A DNA stretch of 64,000 bases from Cepaea nemoralis. Taxonomy: Eukaryota > Mollusca > Gastropoda > Stylommatophora > Helicidae. The position numbers and the translations under genes are program-made. Shown here piece after piece: positions 34,257 through 57,345 of the stretch. The stretch covers positions 104,501-168,500 of the forward strand of contig JACEFZ010021368.1 of the NCBI GenBank assembly GCA_014155875.1. Direction: 5' to 3'. The stretch's first letter is position 1. Each line of letters begins with the position of its first letter. The notes below the pieces were generated by a model. The model saw only the letters and a program-made list of their open reading frames with translations, searched no databases and was not told where the DNA came from.

Positions 34257-35639
34257 CATGGAGAAAACACATAAAAAAACTGTAGAAAAAGCAAGAAGGA
34301 AAATAGCCATCCTGAGAAAGCTAAGTGGAACCACATGGGGAGCCAGCGGGTGAATACTTAGCAAAGTTTATCAACAGAGCATACGACCTCACCTGGAATA
34401 CGGGTCGACTGTATGGTGTTCAGCATCGAAAACCACACTACAAGAGCTGGACAATTTTCAAATTCAAGCTCTAAGAGTAATCACAGTAGGGATGCGATCA
34501 ACCCATATAGTATCAATGGAGAAAATGGGGAGGACACAAGCACTGAGAGAACGCAGAGATACAGAAACACTAATACAAGCAGACACGTTCCTCAGCTTGC
34601 CAGACCACCCTATGAAGAACCGATTTGAAAACTTAGCTATGGGGCTGTTGAAATGAAGTAGTTTTATCCATCAGGCCAAACGACTCAGCAGAGAAACCAC
34701 CGTTCTTCCCACAGTTGGTATCCCACTGACAACTATTCCAGAGCGAACTCCATGGAAAGACGAACATAGACTATCGCTACAAATCCAGACAAAAGTGAGA
34801 GGAATATTTGACAAGGAAGAACAGAACAGTGTACAGCTCAGAACAGCCACTCTCAGCTTCCTTGATGACGAATACCCACAGGACCCCTGGATCCGAGTCT
34901 ACACAGATGGGTCAGCGCAAAATGCTGTTTGAAATGGAGGAGCGGGAGTGTACATAGAATACCCAAATAATACTAGGGACACGGCCAACAGGAGTTCCAA
35001 CAGGAATGTACTGCCATAACTATGATGCTGAAATTGAGGCAATCAAGATCTCAATTGAGAAATTACAAAATAATAGCCATGGTAGACAACCTGGGGTGAT
35101 ATTGACAGATGCAATATCAGTAATAGAGGCACTCCTGTCTGGGACATTACAAGTTCTGAACTTAGAGGTCAGCATAAGGTCACCATACAATGGATACCAT
35201 CCCCTGTGGAGTACCCGGAAACGACAAAGCAGACCGTTTGGCTAAGGAAGGAGCAAAAGAAGAACAGCCTGATGTGCCTATTACATTCCACCAAAAGAAA
35301 AGAATAATAGAATCAGTCAGAAGGCGACCAAACCCTACTCAAGACAACTACCACGTTATGGACAAACCAGAACAGATCATTATTCTGCGCCTCAAAACAG
35401 GACAGAATAGATTACGCAAACACATGTATACAAAATTCAAGATTGGTGACTCAACCATGTGCACATGTGGTTTGGCGTCGCAGACAGCAGAGCACATACT
35501 CCATGACTGCGCAAACTACAATATATCCAGGCAAACTTTCTGGCCTAGAGAGACAACAGTGGAAGATAAACTCTATGGACCGCTGAGTGAACTAAACAAG
35601 ACTGTTAGATTCATACAAGAGACAACATTGCAGTTATAG
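34257..35639 (+). pseudogene. LINE-G RT thumb and RNase H, 3' part
   Basis: The frame resumes with ARRKIAILRKLSG, YGSTVWCSAS and QIQALRVI (thumb). RNase H follows: IRVYTDGSAQNAV, a stop at 34930, then AEIEAIKISIEKL, VILTDAIS and GVPGNDKADRLAKEGA (frame 35190-35639). The C-terminus has a Cys/His cluster (CTCGLASQTAEHILHDC) and ends at 35639. The tail is not obvious. RNase H motifs are intact by eye apart from stops and shifts. Confidence 0.87.
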
Positions 35640-35689
35640 ACATATAGTAAGAGAACGAAAGAAGAATAAGAAAATGATACAAGAGAATA

Positions 35690-37740
35690 ACAGTATTATC
35701 TTCGGAATAATAATGAAGGACCATCAATTTTGAAGATGGAAGTTCAGAATGCTCTTAACCAAACGAAACCTGGCAAGACCCCGAGTACAGATAACATCAC
35801 AACAGAAACACCAATGCCTTAGAAGAATATGGAATAGACCAAGACACCAGACTGCTGAACACAATATATGATACTTCAGATATATATACCTCCTGAATTA
35901 TGTAATTCTATATTTATTGCAATCCCGAAGAAATCAAGAGCCATGGAATGTGATCAACATCGAACAATTATTACAATGAGCCACAACACAAAGAGTTTGC
36001 TGAGAACTATGCTGTAAAGAGTTAGGAAGAAAATACAACCCGCAATAGGAAAACAATCACCATGGCGAAAGTAGCCTTTAGCAAGATGAAAAACATTCTG
36101 AGCAATAAAAAGATGTCAATTGAAACCAGACAAATAGTGTTGAGGGGATACATAGAGCCTGTTCTTTTGTATGGATGTGAAACTTGGACAATGTGCAGCC
36201 AGGCTTAAAAACATCTGATGGCTGCAGAAATGTGGTTTCTGAGGAAAATGCACATAATACCATGGACAGACAGAAAAACAAATGACCAAGTACTACAGGA
36301 GACAAATGAAAATCGTAAATTGATTAGAGAAATTAGAGTTAGACAGTCAACATTTTTTGGATATGTTATGAGAAGAAATGGATTGGAGAACTTAGTGACA
36401 ACTGGCAAGATCGAAGGGAACAGACCAAGAGGAAGACCGAGAGGAAAATACCTGGATGGCTTGGCCACATGGCATGGACGAGACAGGAACACTGAACTGA
36501 TCCACGACGCTGGAGATGAGTGAAATGGCGAGTCATGACCGCCCACGCTTTCCGGCATGGGACATGATTGACTGAGTAGGAAAAGAACAATGTCGGTTTG
36601 TAGAAGACAAGGCTACAGTAAATGCTGTGTGTATACTGAGAACAGTAATTGAACGCCTATAGAAGTAAACAAACATCTACACCTTTGCTTTATTGACCAC
36701 ACAAAGGCTTTCTATAAGGTGAGATATGTCGACATGATAAGGATCCCTGAAGGTCTACAAATTGATGGAAAATACCTTAGACTTGTAAATAACATATATT
36801 GGAAACAACAAGCTGCCATCAGAACTCATAATGATGTAGGTCAGTATCAACCTATGAAGAGAGGTGTGAGACAGGGATATGTAATGTCTCCAGATCTTTT
36901 TTCCCTGTATAGTGAAAACATTTTCAGAAATATATAAGATATAGAAGGAATTAACATTGGGGGACGATGCAACACTAACAATAGATAAGCAGATGATACA
37001 GCCTTGATTGCAGAAAATAAATAGGACCTGCAACAATTAGTAGATGTGGTTGTTGCACACAGTGGACAACGTGGGTTAGAATTGAATAGTAAGAAGACAC
37101 AGATTATGGTCTTCAATAGGAAAAAGGAAATACCACAATGTGGTATACGAGTAAATGAGCATATTCTTAGGCAAGTTAATTGGTACATTTATTTCGGAAC
37201 AGTCATAACATCTGATGGGAGATGCCTTGAAGAGATTAGAACAAGAATTGCCATTGCGAAGGTAGCCTTTTCAAAGATGAAAAACATACTGACCAATAAA
37301 ATGATATCAATTGAAACGAGAAAAAGAGTGTTGAAGTGCTAGATAGAACCTGTACTTTTGTATGGATGTGAAGTGTGGACAATGAGTAGACAAGCTGAAA
37401 AACATCTGAGAAATATGCAAAGAAAACCATGGACATAAAGAAAAACCAATGAACAAGTCCTTCAAGAAACAAATGAAGATCGTAAACTGATTAGAGTCAT
37501 TAGACGTAGAAAGTTAAACATTTTTGGGCGTATTATGGAAAGAAATGACTTGGAGAACTTGGTGACAACTGGCAAGATCGAAGGGAAGAGACCAAGGGGA
37601 AGACCGAGAAGTAAATACCTGGATTGCTTGGCAACGTGGCATGGTCGAGACAGGAACACAGAGCTGATCCACGACTCTGGTGATCGAGTGAGATAGCAAA
37701 ACATGATCGCTCACGCTTATCGGCATGGCATATGAAGGAT
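35690..37740 (+). pseudogene. LINE-Y copy interrupted by another LINE-Y
   Basis: The outer copy runs 35690-36053 (linker and RT fingers), then 36577-37740. The palm reads HRFTK-like near 36690 and RGVRQGYVMSPDLFSLYSENIF (36856-36921). The AADD region near 36985 is damaged. The thumb is in 37046-37342 and the C-terminus (GKIEGKRPRGRPRSKYLD) ends at 37740. Numerous stops. The interruption at 36054-36576 is another 3' fragment of the same family and orientation. Confidence 0.87.
36054..36576 (+). mobile_element. Nested 5'-truncated LINE-Y insertion
   Basis: A thumb-to-C-terminus fragment (SQAKHLMAAEMWFLRKM-like, then ENLVTTGKIEGNRPRGRP in the frame 36218-36523). It ends cggcatgggacatgattgactgag. 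It is flanked by taggaaaa at 36046-36053 and 36577-36584. Confidence 0.88.
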
Positions 37741-38255
37741 GGATGGTACAATCACCAGAACAAAAATTTCTTTGCGCGGTGTACACAATGATACGGTTAT
37801 ATGCTAAATGTCATAATTTTTCCTTAATTGGTTACCGATTTATGGATTTGTATACGGAGGTAAACATTTGTGAAAACACCATAATCCTATTAAGCTTACC
37901 CCATATATCCTTTTCTTATTCCGATACTAGCCATCCTAGAATTGCGAACAGACGGCAGTTTTTTTTATCTTTTTTTTAATTGCATCCGCCTATACGGATA
38001 TTTGACGGCATGACCACAGTACCAGCAGCTAGCTTAGCAATGACGAATAATAAACTTAATTAGCACTAATACAAAGCTGACAGGCAGATGCCACCATCCT
38101 TTCTCTATAAACACTGACCACCTTTCAAAATAAACTATGTTGTTTAATGCAATATTCCTTTCAAATATGTTCATATCTATGCCAAACTTAGACGCCATCA
38201 ATGAACAACAAAAGCACACGCACACACAACAACAAAAAAACACACACACATGCTT

Positions 38256-38289
<34 letters not shown>

Positions 38290-39243
38290 GCGCAAACACA
38301 TGCCAGCAAATGACACAATAAGACGACATGTTCTATTTACTCAGAGAGATGAGACACACTATAAACAATGATGCCAAGAATAAAGTAGGGTCATTCCCCG
38401 TGTTATAGTTTGTTCTAAACAGACAATCACAGGTTGGCGATGAAACAACATCCGTTCGAAACTGCGTTCTAAAATGCCTACCTGAACAGTTTGAAGAGGT
38501 GTCTACCGTTTTAAGTGGATCGCCGAAGGTTAGAATACGCAGGAAATTTCGAAATTCTACTTCCAGTAGCTGTTAATAAGAATTTAGGTATTCTCGGAAT
38601 ATCAGAATGAAAGACGGTCCGATGGTAGTTACTCCAGATCGAGTGGAGGAAAACGTGTAATACGAAGACAATGATGACAAAGAGAAAGATGATGAAGAGG
38701 AAGACAAATGGAGAGGAAAAGGGAGCGGACGTATCAAAATTCATTGAACAGCCAAAATGAGTAATATATATATAGTGTAATAGAGGCCAATTCATCATAC
38801 ACATCAGAAGGAGGCAGTTGAAATTTTTAAGGACATTATGAGAACAATATTTTCTGACAACTGGGACGATTTATGGAGAGGGTGCCAGGTGAAGGTAGCG
38901 AGAGAAGATCCATGGCAGGTTTGTGTCATATCATTACAAAGTGCAGGGCATCACTATAGATCGTAGGGTGTAGAGATGGAGTCTCGACCAGGTCAGTCTC
39001 TGAGTCATTTGATTGTGGCGATAATTTTGCGAATTATATTGTGGTTATCATAATATATCATATTTTTACATTATGCCCACCGACTGAAGTTCATGGCTCG
39101 TTATGTGTGGATCTCACTATTTTTGCGCTATACACATTTAACTGATCTGATGATGGTACAATGCTGCCTAATACTTTGTTTAAATTGATGTGAACAGGCA
39201 TGGTTTTAAAGGCATCGGCAAAGGAGATAGACGGCCATTATTT
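37741..39243 (+). other. No gene recognised; (CA)n at 38210-38295
   Basis: AT-rich sequence with a CA microsatellite (38210-38295) and an acidic/basic-looking purine-rich stretch near 38640-38720. No frame above 97 codons and no homology seen. Confidence 0.45.
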
Positions 39244-39368
39244 TCCTTATCCCCTATTGGCCGTAGCCATTGTCTCTATACAGAAATCCTCTGAATGCCG
39301 TTGTGAAACTTGAAACCATAACCAACCACTATATGTCCGCTGCTTCCCAGCTCTATAAACTACCAGTA
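39244..39368 (+). repeat. Dispersed repeat related to 19830-19870 (minus) and 44510-44620
   Basis: Contains ggccgtagccattgtctc and atatgtccgctgcttcc, shared with the other copies. Confidence 0.5.
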
Positions 39369-39369
39369 C

Positions 39370-39554
39370 CCATGGACCCAGAGTCAAAGGTAGGCTTTGC
39401 CATGGGAATGTTATTCCCATGGGAAAGCTCCCATGGGATGGGATGGGATAGGGCAGGCATAACTTACCATGGGATGGGATGGGACGGAAAAAGTATGTAC
39501 CATGGACAAGCCTGCCAGGCTTTTCCATGGGAATGTTATTTCCATGGGAGTCCC
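39370..39554 (+). repeat. Palindromic CCATGGGA-rich repeat, left half
   Basis: CCATGGGA/TCCCATGG palindromes and GGGAT pentamers recur. A related segment resumes at 44897-44990, because the LTR-like element inserted between them. Confidence 0.75.
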
Positions 39555-39943
39555 TGTCACGAAAAATAAACTTGATAGTTCGATCGATGAAAAACATAGA
39601 CATTCGTCTGCACAAACACCGGCTAACCCTTTGATGTTGTATAGAATGGGGAACAATATAACTTGCGTTTAAATTTCTAACCCCGGTCGGCATTTTGTTA
39701 ACAAGTTGTTGCTCGAGACGAACAATGGAGCTATCCGTCTACAAGGCAGGAGTCAGCCTTTGAAGTGATAGACGGAATGTCTGGCCAGACGTCGGATGGA
39801 GTCTTGTGATGTGGAGAAGGTTCTCTAGATCACAGACATGAGACAATTTCCCAGAGGAAAGGGGACGCCAGCCAGATGTCCACATTGAGTTGGGAAAAAT
39901 AAAGAGAAAAACTTCTCGACGCCTCTGCGTCTAGACAATTTGG

Positions 39944-39970
39944 TGACGTCACTCAAGCCCCGATATAAAA
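39944..39970 (+). promoter_or_regulatory. CRE palindrome and TATA box in the LTR-like element
   Basis: TGACGTCA at 39944-39951 is followed 12 bases later by TATAAAA at 39964-39970. The pair looks like a Pol II core promoter about 390-415 bp inside the element start. The corresponding part of the 32313-34256 copy does not show it. Confidence 0.5.
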
Positions 39971-40859
39971 CCAGTTGAGGTAAACAAGTTGGAGGAGTCG
40001 ACCAAAAATTCTGAAGTGTTAAAGATCGGCGCAGTATTCCGAGTAGTGTTAATTGAAAGAGACTATGGTGTCAAAGTGTTGATAATGTATCGGCGGACAT
40101 AGATCCAGTCTGTGATTGCATAGTCTCAATCATCAGCCGGAATAGGCATATGATATTCTATTAATCATATCTAACTTAGAGTATGATTAGGAATGGAGTA
40201 CAGTACTGTGCGGTGATATAATGTATTATAGGTGCGGTGATAGAGTGTTCTATAAGTGCGGTGCTAGAAAGTATTAAAGGAGCGTCGGAACTAGTGGCCT
40301 ATTGTATGGCTTTAACTAGCTTGTGTGATATATCATTTTACTCAGGGAGTTGCGGACAATGTAGTGGGATAATAATTAGAGAAATTGAGGATGGTTGGGA
40401 GGGAGGAGGGGAAAGTGAAAAGGTAGGATCATCCAGTAGGGTATCTGCTGGGTTTCTACCCGTTCCTTTATTCTTTCCTGGTGTTGCCATGTATCAGACC
40501 AATGTGATGAGCTATTTGGCCGTATGACAGAGATCGGATCTCTGTCATAGATCTGAGTGCTGCTATTGGCCTACACTCACCTAATTACGGTCAAGATTGA
40601 GTTGCTCTCATCATGATGTTCTCTACTCAACAGGTTCCACTTGAGTGTGAGATGATTTATTACGAAGAAGCAGTTTCAAAGTTTTATACAATGATGGCTC
40701 ACGGAATGAAGACAGAGGTTACTGAGAGGCTTTTACACGGGGCTCAGAACCTAGTTGGTCTGCAGAAACCTGGCTTCTGCTGAGCCGGACTTGATGAACA
40801 TAAGTGTTGTGTTTACTGAGTGATAAGCTTCATCACCGAAGATTCATAACTCATATACC

Positions 40860-40990
<131 letters not shown>

Positions 40991-41577
40991 TAAACCTAGA
41001 AACATTAATAGGTTGTTTGTTAAAGAGGGGGAAAATCTTATAATCAGAGACTTGTGAACAGTAGATTTTCCCAAGTGACCTTTCAGTTAATTGAAAGATT
41101 CTCTGTTCAACAAACATTATTAAACAGAGTAACTTCATCGTGTTTGTTAGAGTGAAGACCAAGATCGAACAGTGTCTAACCGATGACCAGCTCCCTGTTT
41201 GTTCGAGCGTTATCGGAGAAAGTCGTCAGGTGGACGGAGAAACATCTTCTGGGTGAGGTTCACTGTCCGGAATACATAGTGCTGTTGTGTGCTCAGCACA
41301 GTGATGTAACCGACTTTGCTCCTGATTCACTAGTCTGATTCTACAGGCAAACTAGAATATTCGACATACATTCTACACATCACACACACACACACCTCTC
41401 ACACACATGCTCTTTGTTTTAATAAATTAATTGTTGTATTTATTTGTTAAAGCTAGAGTTGTTGAGTATGTTGTGTTGGGGAAGAATGAGAGGGGGCATG
41501 ATCCAGGGGTGAGTGAGAGTAAGAAAGAGGTGTCTACAGACTGAGGGAGTTTTGTGGACGGATTCTGGTGGTTTCTC

Positions 41578-44500
41578 TCAATCAATTAATCATGTGCCAT
41601 GCCGGAAAGCGTGGACGGTCAGGACTCGCCATTTCACTCGATCACCAGTGTCGTGGATCAGCTCAGTGTTCCTGTCTCGTCCATGCCATGTGGCCAAGCT
41701 ATCCAGGTATTTTCCTCTCGGTCTTCCTTTTTGTCTGTTCCCTTCGATCTTGCCAGTTGTCACTAAGTTTTCCAATCCATTTCTTCTCATAACATGTCCA
41801 AAAATGTTTGACTGTCTACATCTAGTTTCTCTAATCAGTTTACGATGTTCATTTGTCTCGTGTAGTACTTGGTCATTGGTTTTTCTGTCTGTCCATGGTA
41901 TTCTTTGCATTTTCTTCAGAAACCACATTTATGCAGCCATCAGATGCTTTTCAGCTTGACTGTTCATTGTCCAAGTTTCACATCAATACAAAAGAACAGA
42001 CTCTATGTATCCCCTCAACACTCTTTTTCTCGTTTCAATTGACATCTTTTTATTGGTCAGAATGTTTTTCATCTTGCTAAAGGCTACTTTCGCCATGGCG
42101 ATTCTTGTTCTAATCTCTTCAAGGCATCTCCCATCAGATGTTATGACTGTTCCAAGATAATTGTACCGATTCACCTGTTGAAGAATATTTCCATTTACTT
42201 GTATATTAGATTGTGGCACTTCTTCCTTCCTAGTGACGATTATAACCCGAGTCTTTTTACAATTTAATTCTAATCCCAGTTGCTCACTGTGTACAACTAC
42301 TGCATCTACTAATTGTTGCAGGTCCTGCGCATTGTCTGCAATCAATACTGTATCATCTGCATATCTAATGTTATTGATGTTTCGTCCTCCAATGCCGATT
42401 CCATTTATATCCTCTACATTTCTGAAAATATTTTCACTGTATAGGGAAAAAAGATCTGGAGACATCACACATTCCTGCCTAACACCTCTCTTAATTGGCT
42501 GATACGGTCCCACTTCATTATCAATCCTTATTGTAGCGTGTTATTTCCAATATATGTTTTTTATAAGTCTAATGTCTTTCCCATCAATTTGTAGATCTGC
42601 AAGCATATCCACCATGCTGACATGTCTAACTCTATCAAAAGCCTTTGTATAGTCAATAAAGCAAAGATGTATATCCTTGTTTACTTCTATAGCACGTTCA
42701 ATAACTGTTCGCAGCATATACACAGCATTTACCGTACCCTTTCCTTCTACAAACACGCATTGTTCTTCCCCTATTTCAGGTTGTATCTTCTTCCTCATTC
42801 TTTGCATGATAATTTTTAGCAAAATCTTTGTGATGTGACTCATTATACTAATTGTTCTATGTTGATCACATTCCAAGGTTCCTGATTTCGTTGGGATTGC
42901 AATAAATACAGAGTTACATAATTCAGGAGGTATATCTCCAGTATCATATAATGTGTTTAGCAGTCTGGTGACTTGCTCTAGTCCAAATTCTTCTAAAGCT
43001 TTAATCATTTATGTTGTGATGTTATCTGCACCGGGGGCCTTGCAAGCTTTCATATGCTTAAGAACATTTCGAACCTCCATCTCCAAAATTGGCCGTCCTT
43101 CATTATTAAATCTAATATCATACTGTTCGTCTCTGTTATCATCATAAAGGTGTTTCACATAATCTGTCCATACATGTAGAATCTGGTCTTTTTCTATTAT
43201 GATTTTGCCATCTTCAGTTTTTAGACACCCTGTTGATGTACTTGTTCTTTTATTAGTAAGTTCCTGAATTCTTTTGTGCACTAATTTGGTTTTTTGACTG
43301 TTGTGTTGGTTTTCAATTTCTAAGCACTTTTCCTCAGGCCATGCTTCTTTTGACTACTTACATAATATTCTGACTTGTCTGTGAATTTCTTCATATTTGA
43401 CATAATTATTTTTCTTGAGTCTTCTTGTTTCCATGAGGTGTAACATTTCTTCAGTCATCCATTTGTTACGACCCACCTTCTTTAATTTTGGACTAGTTTT
43501 TTCTGCAGCCACATTGATTGAATTCTTCAACGTTTCCCATTGATCATCCACATCCTGGAATAGGATCTCTAGATCAGACACAATTTCAAATCTGTTCTGT
43601 ACTTCTATGTTGAATTTGTTTTGTATTTCTTTGTCATTACTCAATGTACACAAATCATATTTAGTGTTTCCTGTTATATACTTGACTTTCTTCAACTTTA
43701 TCCTCAATGTTCCTGTGAGTAATCTGTGGTCACTATAACAATCAGCACTGGGAACTGTTTTTGCTAGTGTTAATGCGTTTCTAAATCTTCTGCTAATCAG
43801 AATGTAGTCAATCTGGTTTCTAATCCTGCTATCAGGACGCCTCCATGTCCATTATCTTCTAGGGTGTTGCTTGAACCAGGTGTTTCCTACAATCATTTCC
43901 TGTTCTTTTGCCCACTCTACGAGTCTGTATCCTCTTTCATTTCTCTCTCCTAAACCATAGTTTCCTACTGTGTATCTATCCCCTTGATTTCCTACTTTTG
44001 CATTGTCCCCTTGCAAAGTCCCCTATTATGATGTTTATTTCTGAATTTTTACATTTCTTTAAGGCAGACTCTATGTCATTATAAAATTCTTCTACACTAT
44101 CGTCACTGGATTCTCCTGTTGGGGCATATACTTGAATAATAGTTATGCGAAAAGGTATGCCACTTAATTAAACTAGTAGAACTCTGTCCGACACGGCCCA
44201 ATATCCTTGAACAGATTTTGCTGTTTTCCTGTCCAAAATAATTTCCACTCCTCTATGACGATCTTCACCTCCAGAATAAATAATCTTGAAATTTCCTCTA
44301 TCTTGATGCCTGCTCCTGTCCATCTCGTTTCGCACATACCTAATATATTAATTTTTTCCCTTTCAATTTCTTGTTTTATGTTCTTTGCTAATTTTAACGT
44401 CTCTGTCCTTGTCTTGCGATGATAAGTCTTTAATCGAATCATGAGATACTAGGCACTTTTAAAGAGGTAGTTTGCCGTTGCTTTCCTCTATGGCAGTGAC

Positions 44501-44799
44501 CTTACTGGTCGGAGACCGCAGCCATTGACCCAAGAAGAGTTCCTCTGCCTGCCGTCGTGAAGCTCGAGGCCATGACCCACAAATATCTGTCGGCTGCCCT
44601 CAAAATTTCATCCACCACCTGCCTTCCGTGGCTTCTTTTGAAAACTTCCAATAAAAGGAACACAAAACAATATCACATAATCCACAGGAAAACACTATTC
44701 ACAGGAAATCCATAGGAAATCACACGAAATTCAAATGATAACACTAAATAGCGTCCCTCCGAAAAGTAACGCTTCATTTTGTCGCCATTGTACCGGTTT
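41578..44799 (-). mobile_element. Near full-length LINE-Y, degenerate ORF2
   Basis: On the minus strand: a 5' region, then an endonuclease start with LGMCETRWTGAG (44173-44442) and YAPTGESSDDS near 44110. A GDF motif near 44035 is broken by a small insertion before NAKVGN. Then come NKRTSTSTGCLKTEDGK (43009-43281), fingers and motif A with LCFIDYTKAFDRVRH (42541-43008), motifs B and C with RGVRQECVMSPDLFSLY and IRYADDTVLIADNAQDL (41983-42513), the thumb, and the C-terminus ending HAFRHGT (41590-41928). There is no RNase H. The 3' end (minus) is catgattaattgattg. The 9-bp target duplication ggtttctct flanks it at 41569-41577 and 44800-44808. At least five frame breaks. The clade is not resolved (RTE/Jockey-like). 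Confidence 0.9.
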
Positions 44800-44896
44800 C
44801 TCTAGGACAATAATATTGGGTTAAAAAATTGTTGGTGTTGATTCCCCTCACTCCAGGGACGACACTAAAGTAATAAAGGATTACTACGACAGTCCC

Positions 44897-44990
44897 ATGG
44901 GAAATGTCCCATGGGATGGGATTGGACATGCATAAATTACCAATGGATGGGACAGAAAAAAATGCCCCATGGACACCCCTGTCTATAGGA
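44897..44990 (+). repeat. Palindromic CCATGGGA-rich repeat, right half
   Basis: Continuation of the 39370-39554 repeat: gtcccatgggatggg, then gacatgcataaattacca and gatgggacagaaaaa, parallel to the left half. Confidence 0.7.
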
Positions 44991-45104
44991 GTATCTGTAC
45001 ATGAAGCCCATAAGTTGGCACTCTCCTGCTGTTTATACTTCGCCTCGACACCGCAAGAGAAACCAGATGAGATGCGATGAGACTATCATTGGGGGAGGGA
45101 GGAG

Positions 45105-45215
45105 CGATAAACGTGTACCCCATCTTGTCCAAGGATGCCCCGTATGCTAGCGGAGGAAAAAGGGCACTTTACTTGTCTATTAATTGGAGACACACACTGC
45201 GCCACCCGAAGTCAA
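45105..45215 (+). repeat. Dispersed repeat related to 19640-19740 (minus)
   Basis: Shares cttgNccaaggNtg and gctagcggaNgaa with the minus strand of 19655-19735. Confidence 0.5.
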
Positions 45216-45399
45216 CAGAGAAAAAAATGCCAATGTGAAATACACATCAAGGGACTCATCAAAATAATCAAACATTTTTGTCAGCCGTCATACCTCCAGA
45301 TTGGCGATGTAGTGTACAATAAGGAAACAGCCATGAACATACACATGTCATTAGAAACATCATTACAAGCACACAACCTAGGAAGTCTGTCAGTCCCGC

Positions 45400-45452
45400 C
45401 GCTGTCTCTCTCACTCTCTTTTCTCTATCCCTCTCTCTTCCATCTCTCTCTC

Positions 45453-45518
<66 letters not shown>

Positions 45519-45520
45519 GC
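45400..45520 (+). repeat. (TC)n microsatellite
   Basis: CT-rich run with an uninterrupted core at about 45453-45508. A 187-codon frame passing through (45135-45698) has no support outside the Leu-Ser repeat. Confidence 0.95.
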
Positions 45521-46110
45521 TCGTGTGCTGGGTTGTCATCTATGCTATGCTATGAACACTTCAGAGACGGCCCAAAAGCACCAAATGCACTCTGTCAGAA
45601 ACTCGAAAACTTTTTCCAGCGTGTTCGACTCAAATGTTAAAAGTGTGTGTAGTGACGACTTAAAGTGCTGTGTCAACAGTATGTCCATTGCTGAGTGATA
45701 CAACTGTAATGCGTGATAAGAATAGTTCCATCGTTTATAAATCATTAGTTCACATCTAATGCGTGATAACATGTATGCGTTTTATAAACTGAATCTATAC
45801 GTTGTCTAAATTTGATCGCAGTAAACAAGGATCTTGAAATGCGTAAATATATTTGTATTCCTGCTTCATTCTCCTAAATTCTATACATTACATTGTTTAT
45901 TGAATGCTGTTAAATTGGTTATATGATGGGTATTGACGCCTTTTCGTTTACTTAGATGATTCGACATGTAAATTATCTATCGTCCCACGTTGTGTATAGA
46001 CATATTGTTCAGTGAGCGTATCTCTGATTTTAATGGAACATTACCAGCAGTAAATCAACACCCTTCTTTATTATTAGCTCGCGGAGGATCATTAATTGCT
46101 TGTACATTTC
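45521..46110 (+). other. No gene recognised
   Basis: AT-rich, only short frames, no repeat partner seen. Confidence 0.4.
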
Positions 46111-46119
46111 TTTAGTTAT

Positions 46120-46363
46120 TTTTTTTTATTCGCATATCCTTTTTACAAAACATCGCTGTCAACATCAGCATCTTTCAGCTGATTGTTGATTTCTTGGCAA
46201 GATTACGCTCAGTAGTTTGCCATTGCTTTCTGAGCGGCTGGCTCAGTATCCCGCTCACTACGCGGGTAGAACTGCTTCCAATTCTCGCGTGCTGTGTGAC
46301 CCTGCGTGGATAAACGGGATTACAAAGAAAGTTGTGTAACCCCTCGGCCAGAGAGACCGGCCA
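46120..46363 (-). mobile_element. SINE-A copy
   Basis: On the minus strand: a tRNA-like head (ccggtctctctggccgaggggttac), then ctgagccagccgctcag, caatggcaaactactg, cttgccaagaaatcaac, and atatgcgaat plus an A-run. Target duplication tttagttat at 46111-46119 and 46364-46372. Confidence 0.92.
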
Positions 46364-46614
46364 TTTAGTTATAGAGGCAGTACATTTTCCACACTCCTCC
46401 TACTTGTCAATCAAACAATTCATTCTAACATACATACCAATAGCACATCCCTTTGTATCAAATCTCTGGGATTGATGAAAAGGTGATGATGGCAATTACC
46501 CTGAATGTTTCCAAAATACAATCTTGCTCAAACATAATACTATAAATCTAGTATTTCCATATAACAATCTGTTTAAATGAAAACATTCATTAAAACACTC
46601 TTTCTTGGATATGT

Positions 46615-57069
<10,455 letters not shown>

Positions 57070-57189
57070 GCTTCAGATTTAGGAAAAGGTAAACTATGTA
57101 TGTGATATTTTAAAAGATAAGAATGGGACAAAATACATACGCACATATATATTGGCAAATATAACATTATTTGCAAGATAAAAACATAA

Positions 57190-57345
57190 TGACTAATAAA
57201 GAGAAGCCAATGTCAACAGCAGTGAGAATACGAATATTGAAGTGCATTGAAAGGAGAAAAAAAAAAAACTATTAAATGGAAGTAGAAATGGGATTTTCAA
57301 GGGTGATTCTAAGAGTAGCTTGGTGGACACATAGATGAATGAGAA
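57190..57345 (+). pseudogene. LINE RT thumb fragment
   Basis: TNKEKPMSTAVRIRILKC, then after a shift MEVEMGFSRVILRVAWWT: the thumb region of a LINE-Y-like element. Confidence 0.6.

Noticed and set aside
34413..34628. 71-codon frame as a separate gene
   Set aside because: Out-of-frame shadow of the LINE-G RT thumb.
45135..45698. 187-codon plus-strand frame
   Set aside because: Its length comes from passing through a TC microsatellite (Leu-Ser repeat); the rest resembles nothing and overlaps repeats.
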